Positions 43,911 through 56,067 of a stretch of 64,000 nt of DNA are shown here, piece by piece. Position 1 is the first letter of the stretch; each line of letters begins with the position of its first letter. Below the pieces are notes generated by a model. It did no database searches, was not told where the DNA came from, and saw nothing but the letters and a program-made list of their open reading frames with translations. This DNA is from Lecanosticta acicola (Eukaryota > Ascomycota > Dothideomycetes > Mycosphaerellales > Mycosphaerellaceae), in NCBI GenBank assembly GCA_963674455.1, contig CAVMBE010000015.1, positions 62,001 to 126,000 of the forward strand. The letters run 5' to 3'. The position numbers and the translations under genes were made by a program.

Positions 43911-46450
43911 ATGGCGAATCAATCCACCCTCCGCCAGCGTCCCGCCGACCGCTTCTCGCAGTGGTTCGAACACTTCTACGCACGTCTCACAGCCCGAGTG
44001 AACCGACTCCAAAACCGCAGTCCTCTCGATCCGCGCACCACGAAGCTCGTCGCAACGCTCGCCCTCTCCCTCGCCATCATCACCAGCAGCTACGGCGGCT
44101 GGAAACTCTACAACAGCCGCAGGCAAGAGCGCGAAGTAGGCCGGCAATTACTGCGTCGCAACAGCGGCATCAAGGCAAAAGATGGCACACGCACAATCTA
44201 CGTGCCGTACAGGGACCAGCAGACCAGCAAAGTCATTATACATCCAATTAAGCCTACGACGTTCGACGCCCATAGACGCTTCTTCCTGAACCCCACTCGA
44301 CAGAGCAGTTCCGGGAGGGAGTACTCCCTAGGGATTCCTCCGCCGAATGTGAAACCTGGATTGAACGTGGCTTTTGTGCATCAGTTCATGGCCATTATGC
44401 AGATTGTCGTGCCGAGATTGGGGTCGAAGGAGGCTGGATTGCTTACTTTCCATGCTTTCTTTCTGTTGCTGAGGACGTACTTGTCGCTAGTTGTGGCGAG
44501 GCTGGATGGAGAGATTGTGCGAGATCTAATAGCTGGGAAAGGGAAAGACTTCCTCTTTGGATTGACCAAGTGGTTGTCTGTGGGCGTAGTGGGGAGCTAT
44601 ACCAACAGCATGATTAAGTTCTTGCAGGCGAAGATTTCGATTGCATTCCGGACGAGGTTGACGAGGTATATTCATGATCTGTACCTGGGGAAGGATATGG
44701 CATACTACAAGATGCATGCTCTGGATGGAGGTGTAGAGCACGGTGCCGATCAGTTCATCTGTCGGGACTTGACGCTCTTCTGCGACAACGCGGCCAATCT
44801 ATACTCTAGCTTGGGAAAGCCGCTGGTGGATCTGTTCACCTTCAACTACCAGCTGTACAAATCGCTGGGGCCTTTGGCTTTGAGCGGGCTGCTGAGTACG
44901 TACATCGGCACGGCTGTGCTGTTGAAGAAGCTGAGCCCGCCTTTTGCGAAGTTGAAGGCTGCTGAGGGCCGGAAAGAAGGAGACTTCCGAGCTTTACATG
45001 CAAGGTTGATAGCCAACGCGGAAGAGGTTGCCTTCTACGCTGGTGGACCGACCGAGCATGCTCTACTTGACCACGGATTCAAAGAGCTGAGGAAGTGGAT
45101 GGAAGGCATCTACCGGGTGAAGGTGGGCTACAACATGCTCGAGGACTTCGTGTTGAAATACACCTGGTCTGCTCTTGGATATGTCATCACAAGCTTGCCG
45201 GTGTTTCTGCCCTCGATGGGATTGGCGCCGCAACCTGGCCAGAAGCTTGAGGTTAGATCGCCTGAGTCGCTAGAGGCTGCGGAAAGAGGTGATCAGACTG
45301 GATCTCGAACAAGACAGTTCATCACCAACAAGCGGCTGATGCTTAACCTTGCGGATGCTGGAAGTCGAATGATGTACTCGATCAAAGACCTTTCCGAATT
45401 GGCTGGCCAGACAAGCAGAGTCTTTACGCTCATCAGTACGCTGCATCGCGTTCATGCCAACGCGTATACTCTGCCGAGGCATGTGTATCCCGAGCCTTAC
45501 AATTTGACGGACATCCAGGGAACACTACAGAAGGGCTTCGATGGTGTGCGATTGGAGAATGTGCCGGTAGTAGGCCCTTCGCCATTCCCAATGGGCGGTG
45601 AGGAGCTCATCGACAACTTGTCTTTTATCGTCGGGCCTGGAGATCACATGCTCATCACCGGGCCCAATGGAGCTGGCAAGTCTGCTGTTTCTAGAATTGT
45701 CGCTGGGCTCTGGCCAACATACCGTGGTTTGACCTCAAGACCTCGCAGCAATGGCCAGGACGGCATCATGTTCTTACCCCAGAAGGTATATCTGAGTCCG
45801 GGCACCTTGCGAGACCAGGTCATCTATCCACATACCGAGATAGACATGCGTGAAGCTGGGAGAAGGGAAAGCGAGCTGCAGGCTATTCTCGAAGAAGCCA
45901 GATTGGGCTACATCCCCGAGCGTGAAGGCGGTTGGGATACGCGGAAGATGTGGCAAGATGTCTTGAGTGGCGGAGAGAAACAGCGCATGGGTATCGCGAG
46001 ATTGCTGTACCATGAGCCGCGATATGCGTTCATCGACGAGGGTACCTCCGCCGTGAGCTCGGATGTGGAAGGCATTTTGTACGAGACGGCGAAGCGGAAG
46101 GGAATCAGTAAGTCCCATCTCACCCCCAACTCACTTAACATGGACAACTAACATTTGCATCCCCAGCTCTCATCACCATCTCCACGCGCGCCTCGCTCAA
46201 ACGCTACCATTCCTACACCCTCACCCTCGGTCTCGGCGAAGAAGCGAACGAATACGAATTCCTGCGCATCGGCACCGCGAGCGAGAAGGATAGCGTGGAA
46301 AAGGAAATCCTCGAACTGCGGGAGAAGCTCTCGCAGGTCGAAGAGTGGAAGCAACGGCGGCAGGAAATCGAACGGGAATTGAGTAAAGTGTGGGTTTCCG
46401 GGCAGCAGGCATTGGAAGCGCCTGTTTATCATCAGGAGGGCGAGTCTTGA
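43911..46450 (+). CDS. Peroxisomal ABC half-transporter, ABCD subfamily (Pxa type)
   Basis: Two exons, 43911-46107 and 46167-46450, with a 59-nt intron, give 826 residues. ABCD proteins pair up in the peroxisomal membrane and import long-chain acyl-CoA or fatty acid for beta-oxidation. The N-terminal half holds the ABC_membrane_2 domain with hydrophobic segments (LVATLALSLAIITSSYGGW, LTFHAFFLLLRTYLSLVV, GPLALSGLLSTYIGTAVLL). The EAA-like loop NAEEVAFYAGG lies near residue 370. The nucleotide-binding domain has Walker A GPNGAGKSA (~583), LPQKVYLSPGTLRDQ, signature LSGGEKQRMGIARLL (~684) and Walker B YAFIDEGTSA (~703). The splice restores the H-loop region as ITISTRASLKRYH; the usual switch His is replaced by Thr-Arg there, or lies at RYH. 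The C terminus is a coiled coil (KEILELREKLSQVEEWKQ). Whether it is the Pxa1 or Pxa2 partner is not decided. Confidence 0.9.
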
Positions 46451-47413
46451 ATCCGCCGGGCTTCGTGAGGCGGCGAGGATGATTGGTGACGTTGCGGTAC
46501 GAGGGCTTGAGTTTGCCCGAGCTTGTCATGGGGCTCTCTCGGGTGTGTTCTGTGTGTGAATAATCCCTCGCGCAGGGCATGGAGGAAGAAAAAGAAAAGC
46601 CGAATATGTTCTTGGCGAGACTGCAGCTGATATGGCTATGGCTGTGGCTATCCATAGCAGGGACCCAATCGAACGATACCAAGGGCTATATATATATATA
46701 TATACATGTCATGATGGATGAATCCGACGAGGAGGAGGCGAAGGAGGAGGAGGAGGAGGAGCAACTAACCGAACTCCTACCTATGCGATGTTGAACGGTT
46801 CTAGAAGAGCGAAAAACTACTGTATTTCTCGTAGTAGAAGATTTTTGGGTGGGCCGCACACACGCGACGCGGTGGAAGGCGGGGAGCTAGATATCAAAAG
46901 AGTCAGTATCTTTCGATTCCGATAATGCCGGCCGTTTTTCAGGCCTGGGAAGGAAGGAAATTTTTTACATTTCAGTCTTTCTTCTGTCGTGCTGCTGCTG
47001 CTGCTGCTCCTCCAGGACTGCCAGGACTGTGGGATGCGTGTGTGAAAAAGTCTGGCTTTCTCTTTGGATCCGCCCAACGCACGGCAATTCCATTTGGTCA
47101 GACCGAGATCTTTTCTTCGCGAACGAAAACCAGTCCGTGTGAGCCTAGATAGATATCTCCAGCCCGCATGTATGTACGAATCCGGTATTTCCATGAATTT
47201 CGTAATGTGATGAGTTGGGATATCTATTGCGTCGGCTTCTCTAAAAACTGGGCCGGGCCATGCACATGCACATCCAACAACCTGCCGTTGGGGGAAAAAA
47301 CAAAAACAAAAAAAAAAAAAAAAAAAAAATCAAAACCGAAAAGAAACAACCCCCCGTTCCCCTTCCCCCTCTCCTCACCCTCTCTCTCTCTCTCTCTCTC
47401 GTCTCATCCAATC
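46451..47413. other. Convergent 3' region with simple repeats
   Basis: About 960 bp between the tail-to-tail transporter and aldehyde dehydrogenase genes. It contains an AT dinucleotide run near 46687-46705, GAG/GGA triplets near 46725-46765, a GCT triplet run near 46990, an A-homopolymer of about 20 at 47309-47329 and a CT run near 47383. No gene is seen. Confidence 0.55.
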
Positions 47414-49201
47414 CTAAGCCTTATAAACATGCATCACATGCGCATTGCAATAAGCCTTGACACCATCCTGTCCCCACTCCCCTCCGATACCACTCTCCTT
47501 GTGACCCCCAAAGAAAGCCTGCGGGGTAGGTTTCTCCCAGCTATTGATGAAGACGCTGCCGGCTTCCAGGCGCGCGCCGATGCGCTGGCCGCGTGCGAGG
47601 TCCCGACTCCAGACGCAGGCGCCGAGGCCGGCGTTGCTGTTGTTGGCGCGGGCGATGACTTCCTCTTCGTCGTCCCATTTCTGCGTCGGCACGATGGGGC
47701 CGAAGGGTTCTTCCTGGATGATGCGCGAGTCGTTGGGCGGGTTGTCGATGATGGTGGGTTGGATGTAGAAGCCCTTGCCGGGGGGGACTTCGTCGCTTCC
47801 GGTCGCGAATTTGTAGCCTTGTTTCTGTGGGTGGGGAGGGTTGTTAGTGGGGTGGCGTTGGTGCGGCGGGAGGCTTTCTTGTGTTGTCGAGAATGCTGGT
47901 AGTGAGTGAGGAAGTGGGGAGTAGGGATTCGGATGGTGCTAGGTCCGCGGGAGCAGCCGTTGAGATAGCGTCGTGGTGCGGATTGGCATTGATAGAAAAA
48001 AGGAAGGGGAAGAGGGAGAGACGAGGACATTACCTTTGTGTCCTTGAAGTACTCTACGACCTTGTCGTACTGCATCTTGTTCTGGATGGGTCCCAGGAAG
48101 GCTCCCTCGGAAGGCGGACCGACGGTCAGAGTCTTGGTGAAGTTGACCATCTCCTGCAACATCTCGTCGTAGATATCCTTGTGGATGTAGATCCGCTTCG
48201 TAGCGACGCAGACTGCACAGGTCGTCAGTACCGTGGTTGGAATGGAGGGAGAAATGGAAATGGAAATGGAAATGGAGGAGAGGGGGCAGGTACCTTGACC
48301 GGAATTCTGGAAAGCACCCATGACCAGCTCGGGAGCAGTCTTCTTGATGTCGACGTCTGGGCAGACGATGGAGGCGTCATTGCCTCCCAACTCGAGAGTC
48401 ACACGCTTGAGAGTGTGCGCGCAGGCAGCCATGATCTTCTTTCCGGTGGCGATGGAGCCGGTGAAGGAGATCTTGGCGATTCCGGGGTTGGTGGTGAACA
48501 TGGGGCCCAGGTAGTCGCCGCCCCCGATGGCCTGGACGACACCGGGTGGGAAGACTTCCTGGGCGAGCTCGACGACCTTGAGGGTGGAGTAGGGGGTGTA
48601 GGGGGAGGGCTTGACGATGATGGTGTTTCCCGTCAGGAGCGCGGGGATGATCTTGCCGACACTGAGCAGGATGGGGAAATTCCACGGGCAGATGGCACCG
48701 ACGACGCCGAGGGGCGTGTAGCGGGTGATGATGGTCTTCTCGTCGTCTTCCACGCGCTCTTCGGGGAGGGTCAGGGTGTTGTGGTGGTCGACCCAAGCAC
48801 CAACGGCGTGAATCTCCATCTGAGCGACCTGCTTGGGCTTGCCGGTCTCTTGGCAGAGCAGCTCGGTCAACTCGTCGGCATACTGGAGGACGACGTCCTT
48901 GAACTTGCTCAGCAGCTCCTTCCGCTTCTCCAGCGCGGTGAATCTCCACGACTCAAAGGCCTTCTTTGCCACGTCGACGGCCTAGCACGCCGAGCTCGAG
49001 GGTCAGATCAGACAGATATGGCGAGGGAGAATCGGAGCGTACCTCATCTACATCTTGCTGGCTACCGATGGGAACGGACCAATTCTTGTCGCCGGTGGTC
49101 GGGTTGATACCGTAGTGTTGGTCCTTGCCGTCACGCTGCTGGCCATTGATGATGTTGTAGAACTGGTCCCACTGGATGGTGCTGACTTTGGAGGGAGACA
49201 T
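47414..49201 (-). CDS. NAD(P)-dependent aldehyde dehydrogenase
   Basis: Four exons (49043-49201, 48294-48981, 48034-48212, 47414-47824) give 478 residues; introns are 61, 81 and 209 nt. It oxidises aldehydes to acids through a Cys thiohemiacetal. Visible: the N-terminal YNIINGQQ, GVVGAICPWNFPILL, the cofactor-binding KISFTGSIATGKKI, the general base in TLELGGNDASIV, the catalytic Cys in FQNSGQVCVATKR (created by the second splice), QEEPFGPIVP, and the closing ESGIGGEWGQDGVKAY. The family is complete, with no missing residue. The last intron is unusually long and contains CT-rich sequence that stays open in the upstream frame, so an unspliced reading would give a false C terminus. It belongs to the general soluble ALDH group; the substrate is not predictable. 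Confidence 0.93.
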
Positions 49202-49860
49202 GCTGGTGGTAATGTCGTTTCGCAGCAAGGAGGAAGGAGAGGTATAATGCAATCGGAGGATGTGAAGGAGTCTTATACGCCTACGTCTGAGTGTTGTCGG
49301 TGGCAGGTGAGGCCCCCTCTCTCCCCCACACGAAGAATCCGCTGTCTATCAATAATCCGTCGGCAGACTCCCGATGTAGTCGGCGTTGGCCCTACCACAC
49401 TACCACACTACGGCAGCCCGGGTCATGCATGCTCCAATTGGATGGATTCGGCTCTTCGAGTCCGATCCCGCTTTCGTCCTCGTCCCGCCGGCCGGACGTC
49501 TTCCGCGCGCTGATGTCATTCCTGGCGGTACAGTGCACAAGTCGTTCCCCGCGTGCGTCGTTTACCTTATCCACAGCATCCCCACTTCTATGCACTGCAT
49601 GCACGCATCCATACACCGAATGTGCACGTTCAGACTGCGTGTGCATATGTGTTGTTGTTGCACGCACATGTTACTCCGCGCGCTGCCAGCTGCCGAAGAT
49701 TTGCCCCGCGCCAATCAATTGCCACCTTCAACTACCTTACTGCTGTCCCCGCGATACATACACCAGCGGAACGACCCGAACATCCAGCCTTCCTTCCGAC
49801 GGCATTGCTATCGAAAGAAACCTCCGCACTTGCATGTGATAACGAAGCAGCCAGCCACCT
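49202..49860. promoter_or_regulatory. Upstream region of the aldehyde dehydrogenase gene
   Basis: About 660 bp. It holds the aldehyde dehydrogenase promoter, then the 3' end of the astacin gene. A short repeat ACCACACT is seen twice near 49395. No gene is supported here. Confidence 0.45.
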
Positions 49861-51390
49861 CTAGCACGCACAAGTTTCGAATACAAGAAGAATCTCCTCT
49901 TCGAACCCCCCAACAGGCAACCACTCCTTCTCCCCCCTCAACCCCTCCCCCATCGCCTGCTCCCCCTGCTCCCCCTGCCTCCGCAACGGATACAACTGCG
50001 CGATCCTCGCCACATCACCCCCCCGAAACCCTGAGGGCTCCACCAACCTCTTATTCCCCTGCCCACCCATATAAACCCGACTCGCAGCCCGGACCACTTT
50101 CTTCTGCTTCTTCTCCTTCCCCTCCCAAACCTCGGAAAGATACAGAGGCGCCCAATCCTGCACGGGTTGCTTGTAATTCGAGCCGGCCGCCGCGCCGGTA
50201 TCGGAATCGTAGAGCATGATGGATTGGAAATCGAAGGCGTGGGAGTGCGTGAAGGTGTTCATCGTCGTGGCGGGGTTGTCGTCGTCGTCGTCGAAGTGGA
50301 GGGGGAGGAATTCCGCGGCGAGGAAGTTGTAGCGCGAGGCGGTGGCGTGGTCCGTGCAGCTGGGAAGAGAGGGTGGTTATTAGTGATGTGATGGATGGAT
50401 GGGAAAACGGTTAGTCAGTTCGATGATGGTGGAGAAATCTCGGAAGGGGGGCACGCACGCTTTTGCTATCGTATCGCGCGGAGCTCGGGCTTGGGACTGG
50501 ATCATGTTTCTGACCTGATGAGTGAAGTCTTTAGCTTGCCGTTTCAAGCTCACGGTTCGCAAATTCTGGGGGCGATGGGAACGTACCCTGCTGGAATCGT
50601 CCAGGTTTGCGCATGTGAATGTCAGGTGTTGCGCGGCGTCGGGGCGTTGATGTCTGGCGTGGTCAGCGAAGCAGAACGATCGTGTGTATCCGGAGGGGGA
50701 GGTAGTCCTCTTACTCGTGAACCAAGCCCATAGCGTGCCCTGATGAGTGAACCTCTCCCCCATGTCGTTGTCTCGTCTAGGCTGCGGACGCACTTACCAA
50801 GCTCATGAGCAAACCTCACCACATCCCCCCTATCAGCATCCCTCACGGTCCCATCCTCCAAAAGTTTCGACTTGGCGCGGTGGAATCTCAGCTCATTCGT
50901 CGGTCCATACCTGCACCCCGATTCCATCAGCGACAGGAAACTTTCCACCGCAAGCGCGAAAGAGAGAGAACCCCACACATACATACCCAATCGTCGTCGC
51001 CGTCTCCCCCACCCCCGAACTGCCCACCGTCATGTCCCTGATCCGCAACGCATCCGCACCGACTCCTTCACTCCCGCCGATCCTCCCATCGTACCTGTCC
51101 GGCTCAATCGTCATCATCGAATTTTCCGGTCCCATGGCGGGCTGCCATAATTGCGCCGCGAGCAGGAGAATTCCGCCGAGAGTTTTCTGGGAGCTTTCGT
51201 CGTGGAAACAATAGCGCATGGGCTGGCTGATGAGGACTGGGCGGCCTTTGTCTTGCTGTTGGTATCTGCGGGGCCAGGTTTTGATGGGGTCCGTGGTGAT
51301 GCTGTGCCATCGTTTCGCGGGGTGCGCTGTTGATGTGGAAGGGAAGAGGGTTGTCAGTAGGAATAGAGTTGGGATTAGTGTTGGTTTCAT
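49861..51390 (-). CDS. Secreted astacin-like zinc metalloprotease (M12A), six exons
   Basis: Exons 50987-51390, 50798-50910, 50715-50739, 50587-50653, 50459-50514 and 49861-50359 give 387 residues. A signal peptide is evident (MKPTLIPTLFLLTTLFPSTSTA). The spliced zinc site reads HELGHAMGLVHEHQRPD, matching the astacin consensus HExxHxxGxxHExxR with three His ligands and the catalytic Glu. The Met-turn is SIMLYDS, preceded by FDFQ, and GDVARIAQLYP follows near the end. The third exon is only 25 nt and codes most of the zinc site; the frame holds through all five joins, and every intron has GT and AG ends. The mature enzyme would act outside the cell on proteins. The C-terminal end is Glu/Gly-rich and less conserved. 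Reading through any intron destroys the zinc site, so the exon model is well constrained even though no transcripts were used. Confidence 0.83.
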
Positions 51391-51712
51391 TGGGAGAGGT
51401 GGAGTGGAGTGGAGTGGAATGGCTGGTGGGTTGTATAGACCTTCTTTTCTTTTTCGGATTTCCAATAGTTCGAACAAGCACTTGCTTTATGAGGGTTTTC
51501 GGCAGCAAGCGGTATGACCATGCCGTGTGGAAATTGTGCTGTGTTGTTTGTTCGTGTACGTTGAGAAGAGAGGCCATGATGTCCTTTTCTTTGCTGTCCA
51601 CGAGCCCAACACAAAAATTGTACAACAAGCACTCGATTTGACAGAACCATGAAGAACACTGGTGAGTAAAGGCGTCATTCCTGGACGATGACTCTTCACT
51701 TCCAAAGTGCTG
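51391..51712 (-). promoter_or_regulatory. Upstream region of the astacin-like gene
   Basis: About 320 bp containing the promoter and 5' UTR of the protease. It starts right after the 3' end of the hydrolase gene, which is on the same strand. Confidence 0.45.
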
Positions 51713-52570
51713 TCATGCCTGCTGGTCTGCCGTCGTTCTCGGTCTAGAGTTTGCTCCTGAGCACTGTCTATATGACCCTGTCAGCTGAATCCGCAAACAT
51801 AGAGCGAATATCACACGTACTATATTTTTCCCGGCAATCTTTTCCAACAACTTCGCCGTCTCCGCTGGCTTCGTCAGGTACGGCGAGTGACTTCCCTCCA
51901 TTTCCGCAAACTGCCACCCAGCTCTTTCATTCTCACTCATCTTCTCAAAGAAACCCCGCTGAGTTTCCATCGGCAACGCCCGGTCATCCAGGCAATGGAC
52001 ATACGTCTTCTTGGGGAAGAGCCTCCAGCCTCCATGCTTGGTCGCTTCTTTAAAGGAAGAGCCAGCATGGACTACGAGCCTGGCGGCCGCCTCTTCTGCC
52101 AGCGCTGGTGGCTCGAGGTCATGGTAGAAGACGGGGATTGGATCGGGCACGTATGTGGTCTTGCCATTCTCGGAATTCGCGGTCCAAGCCGCGCGTCGGC
52201 CGCCAAAGTAGCTATTCACGGAGCTGCCCGCCGGGAGGATGACGGCGGCCAGATAGACGAGATGGTGGATTTTGGCCTTGCTTTCGGGGCTGAGTTGCGC
52301 GATGCCTTCGCTGCCGCAGACGCCGCCGTAGCTGTGGAAGACGGGTACGATCTTGTCATGTGTGCGAGCGGCTTGTTCGATGGCTTCCCTCACCGCTGCT
52401 GCGTCCGCGGTCAACCCTCCGGTGTCGTGATCGTCACTCGTATCTCCCGCTGCTGGCAAGTTCAAGGTGGAACAAGTGTAGCCCGCCCTCTGGAGTTCTT
52501 CCTGGAGAAAGTGCAGATGCCATCCTCGGTGAGCCAATCCGTGAACGAGAACGAAGTGAAGATCATGCAT
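51713..52570 (-). CDS. Alpha/beta hydrolase (esterase type)
   Basis: Single frame of 285 residues from the ATG at 52570 (MHDLHFVLVHGLAHRGWHL). It has the fold's oxyanion strand FVLVHG, the nucleophile elbow VFHSYGG with Ser, an acid in HCLDDRALP, and the base His in EGSHSPYLTKP, followed by LLEKIAGK. This order and the short lid match the fungal AB_hydrolase_6 group of small esterases (salicylate-esterase-like). No signal peptide is visible. The last 35 or so residues after LLEKIA are unusual. A GTACGT donor lies just after the KNI codons and several CAG/TAG acceptors follow, so the real C terminus may come from a short extra exon. The natural substrate is unknown. Confidence 0.82.
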   Translation of the reverse strand: MHDLHFVLVHGLAHRGWHLHFLQEELQRAGYTCSTLNLPAAGDTSDDHDTGGLTADAAAVREAIEQAARTHDKIVPVFHSYGGVCGSEGIAQLSPESKAKIHHLVYLAAVILPAGSSVNSYFGGRRAAWTANSENGKTTYVPDPIPVFYHDLEPPALAEEAAARLVVHAGSSFKEATKHGGWRLFPKKTYVHCLDDRALPMETQRGFFEKMSENERAGWQFAEMEGSHSPYLTKPAETAKLLEKIAGKNIVRVIFALCLRIQLTGSYRQCSGANSRPRTTADQQA

Positions 52571-53885
52571 GGTGAGAGCAGAGATGTGCAGGAGAGACAA
52601 TCACAGCCTACCGTCAAAGTCACGTCCCACGTGGCAGGAGTCGGGGCAACTCACCTCATCATAAGGTATGGGCCGAGGGGTATTTCGCGCGTACCCACAG
52701 CGTCTGTCAGTGCGGAGTGCGAAAAGTCGTGGAGGCCAAGAGGCCTAGAGATGTACGGCCCACTCCCGCAATAGTATATATGAGGCGAGGCGCGTCTCGT
52801 TAAGATGACATGTCGACTTATTAGAATCCGGCCTGTAGCCTGCTGCGAGATGTCCGCTAGATGCGGCGGAACCGACCCGCTTGTTGCTGAATCTGGAATC
52901 GATGGTATTGCGTACACGTCCCCGCCGCATGCACTGCGCACTGCGCACTGTGTGAGTGGTGTGCAGAAGCAGCCAAGCGAAGAGGGCATCGCGGCGCTAA
53001 CTCTGTTTGGTAGGTGATAGTGCAGAAGGAGTGGAGGTTGCATTAGAGTTTGGCTGGCGGGGGTGAGCCTTGCCACCCGGCTCTTGCCGCCGCTCCATGG
53101 CTCCGGCTGATCACGTCGACCGTCGTGTGGTCGTGTTCCAGCCGACGTCTCGACGATACAGATACAGATACATGTGTTTCACTCCCGAGTGACGGCCGAC
53201 GAGCCAACACTCTGACAAAGCACCCGCGGCGGACCTGTAGCGAGATGGGGATGGGGGGCGACGAGGTGGAGTTGATGGAGAAAATTGGCCGTTTCAGGAG
53301 AAGATCCCCTCCTCGCCGGCAACGTCCCACCAGCAGTGCATCGCCAAGAGTCGCGTACTGTGCGTGCAGGTTGGCCGGACGCTGATGATTAGTATTATGT
53401 GAAGGTGCAGGTCGGTTAAGATTCCCGAGGCCATGTGCTTGTGCTTGTGCTTGTGCTTGGCCGGGCGCTAGCCCCATCCTCCATCCCTGCCGCGACGACT
53501 CCCTCCCTCACTCTCCTCAAACCTCAAACTCCCCATCTCTGCATACCTATCCTCATCACCTACCTTACCATAGTTCTATCCCCATTCTGTGCGCACTACA
53601 TTCGTTGGTATCCTTGCATTGGTCCCGGCTCATCTTGCTTCGTCCATTGACATCATCACATCACTCGCTTGGTTTGCACTCCCGGCGGCAACGCATCCAC
53701 CAGGAAACAACACAAGTCGCAAATCCATCCTACCACCTACCTACACTCGCTCTGCATCGATAGCCGCCGCCCTCCTGCGGGAATCCTCGCTTCGAATCCG
53801 TCTCCAGATCTTGCGCTACACTCACACGATCGAAGCCGCATCCGCCGCGCACTACCTTGGTTACACCGCGCCCGAAACGCGAGCC
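52571..53885. promoter_or_regulatory. Divergent region between hydrolase and Crh gene
   Basis: About 1.3 kb. It separates two genes transcribed away from each other. Minus (53043-53477) and plus (53050-53385) frames overlap without domains. Near 53434 there is a short GCTTGT hexamer repeat (four copies). A C/T-rich stretch before 53885 suggests the Crh core promoter. Confidence 0.45.
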
Positions 53886-55287
53886 ATGAGGCATACAATC
53901 GCCGCCCTCGCTGCCCTCACTGCATCCTTCCAATCCGCCTTCGCTGCCGACGCGCCTTCCTGCAGTCCATCAAGCTTGTGTCCGCAAGACACCCCTTGCT
54001 GTTCTCAATATGGCCAGTGTGGCGTTGGCGCATACTGCCTGGGCGGCTGTGACCCGGAGTCCTCCTTCTCGCTGCAATCATGCATGGCGGCGCCCGTGTG
54101 CAAGAGCGCCGACTACCAGTTAAAATCTCTCGACGATGTCGCCGCGAATACCATTTATCTGGGCGACCCGAGTTCCGTCAACTGGGTCAGCTCTGGCAAG
54201 CCAGTCGCCTACAATGGCGACTCTGTCCTGCTCACCATGGCACCCAGCACCGTGGGCACCCTGCTCACGAGCACGCACTATGTCTGGTACGGAAAGGTCA
54301 GCGCGACCATGACTTCCTCCCAGGGCCAGGGTGTTGTCACAGCCTTCATCTTGATGAGCGACGTCAAGGACGAGATTGATTTCGAGTTCGTTGGCAATGA
54401 CGTTAGCTCGGCGCAGAGCAACTTCTACTGGCAGGGTGTTACCGACTGTAAGATCACCATTCCAATCATTGCCCTCGGATATCTACTGACTCTTCACAGA
54501 TAACAACATGAACCCCCTGAATGTCTCCGATACTCGCCAGAACACCCACACCTACACCATCGACTGGCAACCCGACCAGCTCACCTGGTCCATCGATGGC
54601 AATGTCATGCGCACGCTGAAGAAGTCGGACACATGGAACTCGAGTACCAACGCGTACTCTTACCCACAGACCCCTGCCCGTGTCCAGCTCTCGCTGTGGC
54701 CCGCCGGTCTTCAGAGCAACGGACAGGGAACTGTAGAATGGGCCGGGGGTCTCGTGAACTGGAACAGCAACTACATGCAGAACGGATACTACTACGCCAT
54801 GGTCAAGGACGTCAGCGTGGAATGCTACAACCCACCGGACGGATTCTCCAACAACTTCGGCACCAAAGCATACTACTACCAAAACCGCGCCGGCACCAAC
54901 AACACCGTCGCCATCGGCAACAACAACACCATCCTGAGTTCTTTCTACGCGACAGGAGACAAGCCATCCTTTGACCCGAACGCCAAGGCAAGCGGCACTT
55001 CCACCAGCTCCGCAGCCACCATGACCGCGACCCCGGAAACCGTACCTGGTGTCTCGGGCGCCGGCGAGAGAGGCAGCGGGAGCCCAGCCGCGCAAAATTC
55101 CAACAGCAACTCCAACTCGAACTCGGGCTCGAACAGCGGCGGTGCGTCAGCCAGCTCCGGCAGCGGCTCCTCCGGTTTCTCGCAGGGTACAAGCTCCGGC
55201 TCCACGGGAAGCAGCGGGGCGCCGAAGATTGTCGCAGGCAGCGCCTTGGCCCTGGTTGGCTTTTTCGCTGCCGCACTCCTCCTCTAA
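53886..55287 (+). CDS. Crh-type chitin-glucan transglycosylase (GH16), GPI-anchored
   Basis: Two exons, 53886-54447 and 54500-55287, with a 52-nt intron, encode 449 residues. Crh enzymes join chitin to beta-1,6- or beta-1,3-glucan in the cell wall. A signal peptide (MRHTIAALAALTASFQSAFA) is followed by a Cys-rich CBM18-like chitin-binding module (CSPSSLCPQDTPCCSQYGQC, then GGCDP). Next is a GH16 domain with the catalytic ExDxE motif as DEIDFEFVG (~161), then NTHTYTIDWQPD, VQLSLWPAG and WAGG. The C-terminal third is a Ser/Gly/Asn-rich linker, and the end is a GPI-attachment hydrophobic tail (IVAGSALALVGFFAAALLL). The ATG at 53886 is chosen because it opens directly onto the signal peptide; an upstream in-frame Met at 53589 would bury it. 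Protein order and length fit Crh1/Utr2 homologues. Confidence 0.94.
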
Positions 55288-55674
55288 AACACACTTCTCT
55301 TTCCGGGAGTACTTCTCCTTTTATCAAGTGTCATTAACAATTAATGATAATGGAGGAACCAACAACAACAAGATGATGAACAATTTTTTTTTTGCGATAA
55401 CGGCTTCCAGTCCTTTCGCTGCAAACAGAGAAGAGAGAAATGGGAAATGGGAAAACGGGATTTTGATGCATGGCGTTCTGGCGCCTAGAAAGCTTTCGTT
55501 TTGAGATGCGATGCGATGCGAATATGATGAGAGAGAGAGAGAGAGAAGCAGACGGAAGGAAGGAAGGCAGGCAGAAGAGGAAGCCCGGAGTAGGTGTACA
55601 GCACTTTTTTGACAGGGAACAGCGGTCCTTACCTTCGTGTGGATGATTTTCTACTAGTAGATAGTGAGATGGGA

Positions 55675-55709
<35 letters not shown>

Positions 55710-56067
55710 CTAATGCAATTCCTAAGCAAAAAAACTTCCCCGGTTTGATGCATGATGTGTGTGAGTGAGGTGAGAGATTTTTTATGAGAAACGAGAGTGG
55801 TTAGAGAAAACTTTGAGCGAGAGTGAAAGAGTGAGAGATGCTTACCTTACCCGTGGATTACCATTATCTACCTTATTAATGTAGAGCAGCATTATCCGCG
55901 ACGAACAGAACAGAAAAAGCCTGACCTACCTGGCTGCCCATACCCTTAGTAATGCGCCTAAAGATTGTCAGTCAGTCAGTCAGTCAGTCAGTCAGTCAGC
56001 CACCCACCCACCCACCCACCCGTATGTGCGCACCCCTTGGGACGGACGAAAGAGACCCATCACTCAC
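55288..56067. other. Convergent 3' region rich in simple repeats
   Basis: About 780 bp. It contains GA runs at 55529-55546 and 55679-55707, a GTCA tetranucleotide run at about 55968-55999 followed by an ACCC run to about 56021, and T-rich tracts. No gene is seen. Confidence 0.6.

Noticed and set aside
47434..48972. A continuous 512-codon reading of the aldehyde dehydrogenase
   Set aside because: It reads through two introns and loses the VCVATKR join and the true C terminus; the spliced form restores both.
49386..50219. A 277-codon plus-strand frame rich in Pro and Ser
   Set aside because: It overlaps the last exon of the astacin gene in antisense and is composition-driven.
53589..53885. 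N-terminal extension of the Crh protein
   Set aside because: It would bury the clear signal peptide that starts at 53886 and has no conserved sequence.
54466..55095. A 209-codon minus-strand frame opposite the Crh gene
   Set aside because: A Val/Gly-rich shadow of the Crh coding exon; no domain.
55968..56021. GTCA/ACCC repeats as a CRISPR or centromere-like array
   Set aside because: Simple microsatellites of four bases without spacers, in a eukaryotic genome.
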